Assembly: GCA_963969495.1 (NCBI GenBank) | Contig: OZ018333.1 | Location: forward strand, 85,594,256-85,658,255 | Origin: Ceratothoa steindachneri | Taxonomy: Eukaryota; Arthropoda; Malacostraca; Isopoda; Cymothoidae | Direction: 5' to 3' | Length of the DNA stretch: 64,000 nt | Program-made: the position numbers and the translations under genes | Notes under the pieces: generated by a model | What the model saw: only the letters and a program-made list of their open reading frames with translations | The model's database searches: none | What the model was told of the DNA's origin: nothing | Shown: one piece after another, positions 42,692-53,188 of the stretch | How the letters are laid out: each line of letters opens with the position of its first letter | Position numbering within the stretch: the first letter of the stretch is position 1

Positions 42692-44168
42692 ATGGACAAC
42701 CCCAGCGGCAACAAACGTGTCCTGCTCCGGATAAAGGAGCGTTGCCAAAAGCCAACGCAAGAAAAGGTCTTTGAAATAGTCTACTCCAAATTGGAAATTG
42801 CGCTCTGTAGGCTGAAGGAACAAGCATATGACTACCTGGCATTCTGTGACACCAATCAAGATATGGACAACATATTTATCAAAAAATCAAGAAAAAAACT
42901 GGATATAATCGGTCTTATCCCGAAAATACCTCCGCATGTTGCTTCTAAGAGATCGATCATATGTCGACGAATAAATCTCTATGTTGGATTACACTAAACG
43001 GAGGAAATCAAAAGAGAAATCGAACTCAAGCAGGAATGGGCAAAAATAGATGAGACACATAAATTCAAAAAACGCTGCGAAAGCAACTGAAAAAGGATTG
43101 GTCATGTTTAATACTAAAGTGTATGCTAGTTGTATCGAACGTGAGGTATTCGTCCCACTGCAAGTCAGTTTGTCATGGTATGCTCTTGAGAAACATTTGA
43201 TCAAAGAATGTAAACTTGAGGGCAAAGTTTGCTCGTAGTGTGCTGTTCCTGGTCACGCATTGAGGGAGTGCACCAACCCTAATAAAAAATGTCCCGGCTA
43301 GTACAGTGGTTAGCGTGCTTGCCCGGCAATCGGTGGGTCCGGGGTTCGAATCTCTGTCCGGATTCTTTCTAAGCTGACGCTGTTTAGAAGGGAGGTTACT
43401 GCCGTGACTGGGCATCACGGTGGAGAGGTGGGGCTTGCCCTGGCTGACATATACCGGAGAAGCTGCATAGCTTGATAGGAGGACTAAAACCAGACAACTT
43501 TACTTTACTTTAATTGCGGCAATCAGCACCGAACATTGTCAATGCCCTGCCCAATACAAAAGACACTGATTACTAACAAGAAAAAGCACATGATTGATAC
43601 GAGAAACAAAAGGGCCAAAACCACATATGCGCAGGCGGCGAGAAAATCTGATTATTTAAATTGACCAGAATAGAGTTCAGATTTAATAATGTGCATTCTC
43701 CATGCCTACTTCGCCAACGTAATAAAGCCGGGCAGCTACCCAACCGAACTCAACAAAATGCTAGTACACAACGGCCTTAAACCGATGTGGTTCCCGGAAA
43801 ACCCACCCTCTGGCGGGTTGTTCCAGGCGCAAATTCGGAAAATGTCTGAAGCCCTACCAAGGACGCACTCCGCCTCTCAAGACCCGCCATTAAACAAACA
43901 GAAAACGGCAGAACAAACTGAGTCTCAAAAGGACGTAAGTCATACCCACGCAAGCAACGAGCCTGTATCAGTGCAACCATCAACGTCATATACATCAAGC
44001 TACACAACCAAAGAACTATGTACGAAGATATACGGAACTCCATCAGCACTAATTTCGAAATTATCTAACACGGATTATATCACCAACGGGATAATCAAAG
44101 GGAAATATAAATGGGATTTTGACGCTGATATGAAAGAAGAGGAATTACTCAAAGCAATTAGACAATAG
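42692..44168 (+). pseudogene. Copy F3 ORF1, split by a SINE
   Basis: The N-terminal 101-codon frame reads NPSGNKRVLLRIKERCQKPT, KLEIALCRLKEQAYDYLAFC and DTNQDMDNIF, collinear with F2. Knuckle remnants CYALEKHLIKEC-like and CAVPGHALREC (43160-43275) precede NPNKKCP, where the SINE is inserted. The knuckle resumes after it as NCGNQHRTLSMPCPIQ (43514-43560). The C-terminal 159-codon frame (43689-44168) has FANVIKPGSYPTELNKMLVH, NGLKPMWFPENPPSGG, a Ser/Thr/Gln-rich linker, and IKGKYKWDFDADMKEEELLK. The TYAQAARKS motif links them. Confidence 0.82.
43293..43511 (+). mobile_element. tRNA-derived SINE inserted in F3 ORF1
   Basis: The head has a pol III A box TAGTACAGTGG (43299-43309) and a B box GGTTCGAATC (43343-43352), 44 bp apart as in tRNA genes, within a tRNA-like GTCCCGGCTAGTACAGTGGT start. 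The anticodon arm is degenerate (TTGCCCGGCAA forms an almost loop-free hairpin), so it is not a functional tRNA. A roughly 150-bp unrelated body follows, ending in a TTTAC repeat (ACTTTACTTTACTTTAA). The flanks join to give the knuckle codons of F3 (AAA TGT CC... AAT TGC GGC), which fixes the insertion. A target-site duplication is not clear. Confidence 0.85.
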
Positions 44169-44298
44169 CTAGTTAAGATTTGCCCAGAATCATGCCACAA
44201 CCGAAGTTAAGATCAATTCAAAAAGAAAATATCGGGAAGGGTGGGATCTCTAGCAAGAGAAAAAGGAGAAAAAGTAAACAACTTAATAAGAACTAAAC

Positions 44299-45000
44299 AT
44301 GGAGACCGACGTCAGATACATTAAAAACCTGAAAATAGTCTCCCTCAATGTTAATAGGTGAAGGATCAAAGGCGGTATATACAACGAGATTATAAGATCA
44401 GTAACCCCAGACATCGTACTAATATCTGAAGATGATTTGGACGAGAGAGTGGACAGATAAAGATCTGTAACTATGTGGTGCTATTGACAAGCCACTCAAG
44501 GGAAAAATATGACAGAGTTGCCATTGCGATTAGGGAAGGTATCGGATTCAAATAAATCCAAGATCTGGAGGAATCCTACTTAGCCATTAAGATTAAAATT
44601 ACCTACGATGATATAATTGTGGCAGTGGGATACCAGCCACCAAAGACGTCCATACTTACCAATCCCTAACTTTATCTGACTGTTTAGAAGAGAGGCATCA
44701 ACCATTTTAATAGGAGATTTATACACGATACAGAGAAGCTGGATACACCACCGCGTTCAACGGTGCTGAGACTTTGCTATGCCTATTAAGTAGCAGGGAT
44801 ATCGTACAAAGAGGAGGCCTCGATTGTGCTACATTTCACACAGGAAAGTCTTTAACTACACCTGATATAGTACTGACGAACCCCAACTTCTCTCTCAACC
44901 AAGTGACAACTCCAGAACAATATATCCCGCCCGATCATGTTAGCATGATAACAACCATCTCAACATATCTAATACAGGTAAAAATCTCAAGACGCAGATG
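44299..45000 (+). pseudogene. Copy F3 endonuclease
   Basis: ORF2 starts at about 44299 with VRYIKNLKIVSLNVNR (Asn motif), then TPDIVLISEDD (position of the Glu motif), eroded middle pieces, STILIGDLY (the GDxN box, Asn lost), and in the long open frame TPDIVLTNPNFSLNQV and PPDHVSMITTI (the Asp-His region, SDH reading PDH). Several stops lie between 44350 and 44760. The order matches AP-type nucleases of Jockey-group LINEs. Confidence 0.72.
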
Positions 45001-45712
45001 TCTGGCCAAAGCAAACTGGGCCGCATACAAGGAGAATCTCACGAACATACAGATAGATCAGATAGAAGGAGCCACACCCGAATATATCGAAAGACAGCTG
45101 AGTCACATAATAACAAAGCTCGTGGAAGCCGATCGATTAGCTGTCCCCTGGACAGAATACAAAGTACTACCAGCTCCAAGGTGGGAAGCAAATATATTAA
45201 ACAAAATTCACCAAATGAAAGCCCTCATAAACCAGATAAATACTTATGGTAGCATTGCATATCATTACAGAGAGCTAAGAGATACAAGAATTGAAATCAA
45301 GCAACTCATCAGGGAGAAATTCGGAGAAAAGTGGAATAACATCATTGCTAAAGTTGATGCAGAAAGGGACCCCAAGAAATTTTGGAGCCAATTGAAAAGA
45401 CTGAGAGGCACCCCCCTTAAAAATAGAATAGCAATCAAAGTTAACGGTAATGAAATCTCAGAGGAAGGAGAAATTGAACGCTACTTCAGAGAGCATTGGG
45501 GAAACTGTTTTAGAATAAATGAGGAAGAAAACAGGAACTTCGATGAAAGACATGAAGGAACCGCTCTCGAAAGGATTAGGGAACTAGTGAGGAGCTCAGC
45601 CCACACTATAGCGTTGATGGTACTCATCTCGCACATGAGGAGGGGAGGCCCTTCACGCCTGAGAAATATGAGGCTGCCCTTAAGGGCTTTAAACAAAAAG
45701 CTCCAGGAATAA
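44774..45712 (+). pseudogene. Copy F3 312-codon frame: endonuclease end plus linker to RT
   Basis: The longest clean frame in the window. Residues 1-75 are the endonuclease end, the remainder is the Trp/Arg-rich linker: RRRCLAKANWAAYKENLTNI, WEANILNKIHQMKALINQIN, REKFGEKWNNIIAKVDAERD, PKKFWSQLKRLRGTPLKNRI. The last segment, LVRSSAHTIALM, is off-frame relative to the RT that follows (FTPEKYEAALKGFKQKAPGI). The frame start is not a true start codon of ORF2. Confidence 0.8.
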
Positions 45713-47060
45713 CCAGCATCACAAAGAAACATCTAATAAACGCTCCCCGAAACACAAACGAGGCCCTATTGGAGATATTTAATGTCTGCCTTAATGTTGG
45801 TTATTTCCCAACCCAATTCAAAAAGGCAAAAATAATATTCTTGCTTAAACCAGAAAAACCTAAAAAGGATATAGGCAGTTATAGGCCTATTTCGATCTTG
45901 GGATTATTGAGCAAACTCCTGGAAAAACTCTTAAATAACAGACTGAGAAACTCCCTGGATTCCACATATCTATATAATAATCAACAACATGAGTTCATAA
46001 GATAACTTGGCACCGAAACAGCACTCGCATTGATTACTGAACGAATTGTTATCGCCATGGCCAAAGACCACAACGTAGACCTGGTGCTTCGCGGCGTGTC
46101 CTCAGCGTTTGACAAGGTATGACTTCTGGCACTTAAATTAAAAATAAAAGATCTCGGAATGGAACAAAATATAGCACGTATACTTTGAGACTACCTGGAT
46201 GGCCGCCAGGCAATCTTAAAAATCAACGATAATGAAGGAGAGCCATTCGAACTGGAAACAGGGGTTCCACAAGGAGGATGCCTCAGTCCTACCATGTATG
46301 CAATTTACACTGGCGACCTGCCCCTTCCTAATCAAGAACCAGCACAATATGTACAACTGGCAGACGACATAACACAGGTCGCACCAGCAACTATCGCAAC
46401 CCCAGAGATATATAAAATAGGACAAGAGGAGAAATTGAGAACATCAATAGATACAAGAAAGAGAACAAAATAAAAACAAACATCAACAAGTTTAGAATGA
46501 TCCCGATCGGGCGACGTAAAACTGCACGACGTAAAACTGCAGATGTTCAAATACAAAGAGAACTCTACCCATACTCGGGAAATGGCAGAGTACTTGGCCT
46601 CAAATTAACATCATCCGGGTATGTTGCGCACTTTAAAGAAAAAAATAATGCGGCCAAGAGGACGCTAGAATCACTATTTCATTTCTGAATTCTATCACTG
46701 AGAAAGAAAAGGAAACTATATATGTTACTGGTGAGACCATTACTGCTGTATCTCACTATTCCCCTTCATGTCTTTAGCGAGACAATGATGAGGAAAGCTC
46801 AAGCGGTACAAAATAAAGCCACAAGATTTATGGCTAACGTTACACTTCAAAACCGGATCCCATCGACTATACTTCACGAAATTGTAGACATCGAACCAAT
46901 TAATATGACTACACAAACGCGCAAAAGATATTTGGCAAAAGATTAACCAATACCTACCAGAAGAAGTGACCAGACAAATAAAACTCGAAGATGAAGAATT
47001 ACCGAATCTACGTTTCAAACAAACCTTTAAAAGTAATCAGCTGTAGACGGGGCAGGTAAT
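45600..47060 (+). pseudogene. Copy F3 reverse transcriptase
   Basis: The RT begins with KGFKQKAPGITSITKKHL in place of KxxSAPGPDGI, then LNVGYFPTQFKKAKIIFLLK, GSYRPISILGLLSKLLEKLL, NQQHEFIR, VLRGVSSAFDKV (the DIxKAFDKV motif, first Asp lost), ELETGVPQGGCLSPTMYAIY and VQLADDITQVAP (LADD at 46357-46368; both Asp kept). The thumb follows with GRVLGLKLTSSGYVAHF, MLLVRPLLLYLTIPLHV, RKAQAVQNKATRFM, and it ends with AVDGAGNLPDL and a stop at about 47070. Stops at about 46003, 46120 and 46187 break it. Confidence 0.83.
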
Positions 47061-47135
47061 TTACCCGATTTATAGATAACAATGATGCTAATGAAGAAAA
47101 ATAAAGAAAATAATACATAAAAACAATGATAAAAA

Positions 47136-48155
47136 AGATCCATAGTGGACAATTAATTAATAATTATAAAGTTAAAAGTAATTTTAGTAATAAGATCCTT
47201 AGTGGGACCCCCTGTCCTCTAAAAAATCCGTATAGAACAAAGTTTAAAAGATTCAATGTAGTAATATCAAATCTCAAATCCGTATATCAAATGTGACACC
47301 AACAATAAAAATTATGCAGCGAAAAGTTCGTTGAATTCACCAAAGATAATTTTCATTGAATAAAAAGGCTTGAAAGCTTGACTCAGTTTCTGAGAATCAA
47401 TGTAGAGACATAATGAAGAAAAGAGGTAAAAAGACTGAGGTTACCAGACAACCTTGTACAAACTTCCTCACTCTATAAACACATTTTCCTCTCTTTACTT
47501 CTATCTACTTCATACACAATTTCCTTCCTTAGATCGTCGTTGATCGTTGAAGACTACGAGACCTGCACAGGGAGGCAAAGATAAAGCCACTAAACAGAAT
47601 AATTGCAAAAAAAAGCAAAGAGGGTCATAGAAGAGGCATAGAATGAAGTAGGAATGGATTTAACCAACCAAATTGCCCAAAGAAAAGAATGAAGTTCACA
47701 CAGATTATTCCTACGTTTCCCAAGGATAGTAGAAGGAGGAGAAGGGGGCGAAGAACAAATCTACAGCTAGAGAAAGAGAATAATACTCGACGACGACTAA
47801 GAGTAATTAAATAACCGAAGCATCACCAGAGAAGAGCATTTAGTCAATTATATTGGAAGTCAATTTTGCATAAAATAACCTCGGAAGTGCTCGTTATTAT
47901 ATTTAATGAGCAGCTTCACTTTTGTTGTCTGCTAACTGTGAATTTCTCCTCAAAGTTGAAGTGGTCGTTATAATATTAGGGAATAATAATAGCGATGAAA
48001 AAATCCTAATTAGAATAATAACAATACTTATACTAATTTCAACAACAATAATAAAATTATTAATTTTATTATTATCATTGCCACCTACAGGACAGGCATA
48101 AGGAGCTGCAGGGCCCGTAGCACAATGAACATCGGGGCCCCCACCCGTAAATGTA

Positions 48156-48157
<2 letters not shown>
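47136..48157. other. Unassigned AT-rich stretch
   Basis: No domain or repeat relationship is visible. The short minus frame 47903-48220 is driven by the adjoining AT repeat. Confidence 0.3.

Positions 48158-48206
<49 letters not shown>
48158..48206. repeat. (AT)n microsatellite, about 49 bp
   Basis: A continuous AT tract directly after ATGTATGC. Confidence 0.97.
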
Positions 48207-48208
<2 letters not shown>

Positions 48209-48404
48209 TATCTCACCCACACCCCTCCCTTTTCCTTTGCAGAGAGGGAAAAAACGGTGTCTTAGGAATTTAAAAAACTGCTAGTGTGGCTGGGAAGAGA
48301 CAACTGAATCAAGGTCTGCTGACCAAAAAGTCACGTGCTCTCACTTATCTGATTTATGACCTTACGACCTTCAAAACTGTCAATCATTCCCAGGTTAACC
48401 ATAA

Positions 48405-48655
48405 GAGGACCTTGGCCCTTCTATAATTCAAAAGAGGATGTAAAACAACGTAAGGGTTTCAAATCTCGTTAGAATCGGCCGAATAGTTATGATGTCATTG
48501 CCAAAACAAAATAATTATCATGCTAAACCCGGGAGGACTTTGGCAATTATATAATTCGCAAGATAATGTAAACAAAAATTTAAGTGTTTCAAATTTCGTT
48601 ACAATAAGCCAAATAGTTACAATGTTATTACAAAAACAAAAAATGCAAAACGAGG
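48405..48655. repeat. Diverged two-unit tandem repeat, period about 129 bp
   Basis: AGGACCTTGGCCCTTCTATA at 48405 recurs as AGGACTTTGGCAATTATATA at 48534. Both continue with TAATTC...GATGTAAAACAA / GATAATGTAAACAA, then GTTTCAAATYTCGTTA and a ..CCGAATAGTTAT / ..CCAAATAGTTAC stretch. A GACCGACCAACCGAC run follows at about 48655. Confidence 0.75.
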
Positions 48656-48660
48656 ACCGA

Positions 48661-49296
48661 CCAACCGACATAGTGAGATATAGAGTCGGTCACGACTAAA
48701 AAGAGGGTTTTATTTTTTACACTTTTTATTCCTTTAAAAGAACATCACCCTGTGCTACTATAACATAATGCCAGACTTATTAACTATGCAGTATGCTCCA
48801 GTGAAGTTTTATATATTTTTCTCATTAATAATAATATCATATATAATAATAATATAAAAAATCCAGAAAATGAATAAATATTATGTCTCTGCCTTCTGTG
48901 CCTAAGGTCAAAAACCTAATTATTACCAATTTTTTAAATCCCCGCAGGGTCCCCTGAAATACGGGGCTCATAGCACATGCTACATGTGTTACTAGGTTAA
49001 ACCGGCCCTGGACACCTGCACACACGATTGAGATGTTAGCCGTAGTAAAAAAATCGCCCTTAGGTGATCAAACAAATTTTATCACGGCACCTGTCGGGTA
49101 AAGGAGGCAAGTCCTCCATCTTACTTCAAAAGTGTGAGTTGAGGGGTGTTTTCCTCGATTAATCTGTGCTGAAAGTTCAATTCATCTCTTGCCTACCATG
49201 TTTGATCATGAGCGATCAGACACCTGCGCTCACCACTGCTCAGAAGAGACCCTACATTCACACTTGGCTTTGAATCAACGGGAATAAACAGCTGAA
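48661..49296. other. Unassigned AT-rich stretch
   Basis: I see no domain. A 62-codon minus frame at 48837-49025 is unrecognised. Confidence 0.3.
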
Positions 49297-49324
49297 AATA
49301 AAGAGAGAGAGAGAGAGAGAGAAA

Positions 49325-49400
<76 letters not shown>
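49297..49400. repeat. (GA)n microsatellite with A-tracts
   Basis: GA dinucleotides interrupted by two A10-A13 runs. Confidence 0.95.
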
Positions 49401-49401
<1 letters not shown>

Positions 49402-49560
49402 GGAGGGGGGCAGAGAGAGAAAACTACAGAAACAAGGACCAGCAAAGACCCTAAGATCCGCTCAAGGCCAGTCCGCTTACAGAAATGTTATCTACCACAT
49501 TCTAAAGCTAGTGTATCATGCTTTTTTTTTACATCCTGTTTTTTATTGTGTTTTTTTTTA

Positions 49561-49747
49561 CTATTTCAATTCTACGGTACACACTTATCTATATGTGTAC
49601 CTTTTGTCTATATTTTTTTTACAGGATTTTTTTTTAATATTTCTATTCTACTGTACACACTTATCTACATGTGTATCATTTAACCTTTCTTTATATGCCT
49701 CTTCTAATTATTTCAATTCTACGGTACACACTTATCTACATGTGTAC
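49561..49747. repeat. Three-copy repeat with a palindromic core
   Basis: A unit of about 40 bp, TTCTACGGTACACACTTATC followed by TACATGTGTA, occurs at 49561-49600, 49638-49677 and 49708-49747, spaced 70-77 bp. The core TACACA ... TGTGTA is an inverted repeat in each unit. Spacers are T-rich. Confidence 0.85.
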
Positions 49748-49929
49748 TTGACAGGCAGGTTCAGCTATCCCTCAAATACACGAACACGCTTCTTCGAACC
49801 ATGAAGGGAGGGGGGAGGGTGATAGGACAGTACTCTCTTCTTAGTGATGAAAATAATATACTTTTAGGACATACAGAAAAAGAAAAAGGGAATTCACATT
49901 CACTCCATGCAGGGGGGCGTCGCTGGCAT

Positions 49930-50935
49930 GGTTTTACCGACTATTGAAGTTTAGCTAATAGGTCAGTAGTTCGACGACTGCCTAGGGTCTCCATTTTTGA
50001 AGATAATAGTTACCTTCGCTTCACGCCAGTCTCTAGGAATGCACCCGGTCCCGATTGACATGTTGAAGATTGTGCTCAAATGTCGTGACACTTCATTGTG
50101 CACTTCTTTCAACACTTTAGGTAGAAACCCGTCCGGGCCAGGGGACCTATTCGTCTTTAGATCGGTGATCTTTTTTTCTATTTCTCCTTGAGTGAAGTCC
50201 ATTTCCTCCAGCTTTTCACTCAAGTAGGAATCTGTGGGCTGGGGGGTGGGACCACTCTCTTCAGTAAACACTGAAGAGAAGTAGTCATTTAGGAGGTTAG
50301 CATTTTCCTCATCTGAGTGCTTTAAAGCCCCCTCTTCATTCATTAAAGTGCCAATCAAGCGAACGATTGGCTTACGGCTGTTTACATAACCAAAGAATTC
50401 CTTGAGATTCTCCTTGCAAAATCTCGCCACTCGGAGCTCCTCGGCACGCTTTGCCGCCCTTATGCTGGACTTCACTATCCTAGCTAGCCTACGGTAGTCC
50501 TCAAAGTCTCCAGAAATCGTTGAGTGCTGGTACACCGTTCTTTTCTCCCTCAGCAGTTGACCAATTTCTCGATTAAACCACTTTGGTTGAACAGAAGACC
50601 GACGGAGGCTTTTCAAAGGGATGAATCGTGATTGAAGACTCATGAAAGTAGTTTTGAATCTATTCCGCGAATCTTCAACATCCGCGCACACTTCTAGCCT
50701 CGCATCAGTCAATCCAGCACGAAGACCAACAAAGTCTGCTCTTCTCAAATCAAGTTTCCTCGATTTACCATTTGCAGACTCTACCTTAAGGAACTTGACT
50801 ATAAATCTGGTTTCACTTCTGTTTCTGCTTTTCCCTTCTTTTGTTTCTACTCTCTCTTCTTTATCTTTCCTTTCTTCCTCTTTTCTTCTTCTTTCTAGAC
50901 CGTTGAATCAGTCCCGCAGCAGCTGACTCCAGCTC
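49930..50935 (-). mobile_element. CR1 LINE fragment (third CR1-group element)
   Basis: A minus-strand piece of CR1 ORF2 spanning the end of the endonuclease (VKFLKVESANGKSRKLDLRR), the linker and the start of the RT. It stops just after the NYxPIS motif near 49935. Both the nuclease core and the catalytic RT half are absent. The sequence is distinct from G and H. Confidence 0.85.
49963..50748 (-). pseudogene. CR1 ORF2 linker and RT fingers, intact 261-codon frame
   Basis: An open frame of 261 codons starting at RRADFVGLRAGLTDARLE, which corresponds to the LDFRRADFxLFRxLL motif I recall for CR1 ORF2. It continues with FIPLKSLRRSSVQPKWFNRE, LREKRTVYQHS, RAAKRAEELRVARFCKENLK, EFFGYVNSRK, LLNDYFSSVFTEE, the motif LKTNRSPGPDGFLPKVLKEV, and GCIPRDWREAKVTIIFKNGD. 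It ends at SSNY, where a stop replaces the Arg of NYRPIS. The frame is clean but is only about a quarter of a CR1 ORF2. Confidence 0.85.
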
Positions 50936-51087
50936 TGGGACGTTGGAAGGCTGGCGTGGCACTGCCGATGCAGTGCTCGCTTCTTGGGCGAGGGTCTCGT
51001 CGGCGGATCCACCCACGTTGCTGGGAGCACCACATCATGAACCGACTGGACCTCTAGTCTTGAGGAAAACTCGACGATCCTGTCCTC

Positions 51088-51362
51088 GAGAGATAAAAAG
51101 AGAAAGAGAAAGAGAAAAAAGTGAGCGAAAAAGAAAGAGAGAGAGAGAGAGAGAAAAGGAGAGAGAGAAAGAGAGAGAAAAAAGAGAGAGAGGAAGAGAA
51201 AAAAAGAGAGATAAAAGATAGAAAAAGAGAACAAAATGAAAAAGAGAGGGAAAAAGAGAAGAAAGAGGGAAAAAGAGTGAAAAAGAGAGAGAAAAACGAG
51301 ACCAAATAGAGAGAGAAAAAGAGGAAAAAAAGAGAGAGAAATAGAGGAGAGAAATAGAGAAC
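51088..51362. repeat. Purine-rich (GA/GAAA)n low-complexity tract
   Basis: About 275 bp almost entirely of A and G on the plus strand. It creates long artificial frames on both strands (Ser/Leu/Phe-rich on minus, Glu/Lys/Arg-rich on plus), which I do not treat as genes. Confidence 0.92.
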
Positions 51363-51711
51363 ATGGATTCGGTAAACGACAGTCAGCCGAGCAACTAAGT
51401 GGACCTGACTCCACAGTCCATCCACCGACTCATCACTGCGGATGTGGCTTAACTTTGCTTCCGATTGGCCTTAGCGCTGATATGATGGGCGAGGGGGCGT
51501 TCCTACAGCGATAGAATGGCAGGATTATTTTAAGTGGACATTATTCTAATATGGCACTACGTACATATGTACACATTAAATATACATGCATGGAGATCCT
51601 GTGTATATCAGGGTGGTAAGATTAAAGAGGATGTGGCAATGATTTTGCTTTCGAGTGGCAAAATGGCAGAGACGTTCGTTTCTGGCCTATTTGGGGTCCT
51701 AAGGGAAATGG
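51363..51711. other. Unassigned stretch before the minisatellite
   Basis: No motif is recognised on either strand. Confidence 0.3.
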
Positions 51712-52330
51712 CAATAAATGGGACCTATAGAATAAGATAAAAAATGAGACCTGAGAAAAGGATAATAAATTGGATATACATAAAATTATAATAATTGTGA
51801 CATATAGAAAAGACTAATAAATTGGACCTACAGAAATGATAATAAATTGGACATACAGAAAAGTATAATAAATTGGGCTTACAGAAAGGATAATTAATGG
51901 GACCTAAATAAAAGAATAATAAATGGCACACATAGAAAGGAGAATACTTGGGACATACAGAAAAGGCTAATAAATGTGACTTACAGAAAGTATAATGAAT
52001 AAGAACTACAGAAAAGTATAATAAATGGGAACTACAGAAGAGGATAATAAATGATACCTACAGAAAACGATATTAAATGGTTCCTAGAGAAGAGGATTAC
52101 AAATGAGACCTACACAAAAGGATAATAAATGGGACCTGCAAAAAAGGATAATAGATTGAACCTACAGTAAAGGATAATAAATGGAACCAACAGTAAAGGA
52201 TAATCAATGGGACCTATAGAAAAGGATAATAAATGAGACTACAGAAAAGGATATAAAATAGGGCTAAAGAAAATGATAATAAATGAGACCTACAAAAAAT
52301 TGTAACAAATGGGAGCTAGAGAAAATAATC
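51712..52330. repeat. Minisatellite, 26-27 bp unit, about 22 diverged copies
   Basis: The consensus reads approximately GGGACCTACAGAAAAGGATA followed by ATAAAT. Units vary by substitutions and single-base indels, with the middle of the array best conserved. The array spans about 620 bp. Confidence 0.9.
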
Positions 52331-53188
52331 CTGGGTCACAACAGATAGTCTTTGTAAGTCGTCTAAGTTTATTTCGACTGATTTAGGACAATTTTGCACC
52401 GCTGAATCCGAAAAGGACATCCGTCGATTTTTTAAAATTCCGATCTTATGACTAAATCGATTTCATTTTTGTGACATTATTGGTTTATTTCTATTAATAT
52501 TTATCATCCAAAATAGGTACTTAAGATCAAAAATATAGTTTTCCATCACAATGTATAATTAAATATTTCCAAAATTGGTTAGTGTATATTGAATACTCGG
52601 TGCCGGTCTGGCAGCCAAGCTTCATCCTGGTCACCAAGTTCCATACCAAAATAAGCGAGCTTTATGCAACTTGTGGCCTGATTCCTGTTAGGAACAACGG
52701 TGTATTCACCGGAGATGTGGCAGAATACATAGAACTTATTTTTGAAAGATCTTCTGGCCCAATCCACTTCATTCACGGTGCTCACCTACAGAATTCACCG
52801 TTTATTCATCAGTACATCAAAATATCTAAATAGGCCTATATGAGACAGATGCCGCATTATCCTTAAAATGCTTATTATAAATGTTAAGGAATAATAAACT
52901 TGTTAAGGAAGATAATTTAGCCAAAAATTGTAACTGATAATAGCTAAGCCTTTAAAAATACTCCTCCCACAAGACAAAATAATACATTAGGCCACTAGAA
53001 AGAATGAACAAAATAAATTAAGCCATTGCACAAAATGCTCGTAATGACACAAGTATCCATACAAAAATGCAAAGATAAAAATATAACAAAACAATAATAT
53101 ATATTTGGCGGTTAATTTAGAGCTAGATACATGTTATCCCAAGCCACCTTCATGACCTGTTTGGGTCAGGAAAAGGTGGTGGCTGTTA
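52331..53188. other. Unassigned stretch with an 83-codon frame
   Basis: The plus frame 52582-52833 (with FILVTKFHTKISELYATCGL and GAHLQNSPFIHQYI) has coding-like composition but no domain I know and no splice partner that I can see. The rest is AT-rich. Confidence 0.3.

Larger units (their letters stand above)
42681..47135 (+). mobile_element. Family 2 LINE copy F3, nearly full length (APE-type, no RNase H)
   Basis: A plus-strand element of about 4.4 kb with ORF1 (42692-44168, interrupted by a SINE), endonuclease (44299-44990) and RT (45600-46950), ending at about 47070 with a stop and an A-rich tail. The lack of RNase H and the RT phrases GSYRPISILGLLSKLLEKLL and GVPQGGCLSPTMYAIYTGDL suggest the Jockey clade of the Jockey superfamily. 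Stops and frameshifts occur throughout, with one long clean frame (44774-45712). Confidence 0.85.

Noticed and set aside
43293..43365. Functional tRNA gene
   Set aside because: A and B boxes are good, but the anticodon arm is a short palindrome and a SINE body with a TTTAC tail follows.
49561..49747. CRISPR-like repeat-spacer structure
   Set aside because: There are only three units, spacers are T-rich and of unequal length, and no cas-like gene is present.
50908..51425. Long Ser/Leu/Phe-rich minus frames and Glu/Arg/Lys-rich plus frames
   Set aside because: They arise from the purine-rich low-complexity tract and have no domain outside it.
51712..52330. CRISPR array
   Set aside because: Units are contiguous with no unique spacers, diverged, and the genome is eukaryotic.
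52582..52833. 83-codon plus frame as a host exon
   Set aside because: It has no recognised domain and no convincing splice partner, so the region is left unassigned.
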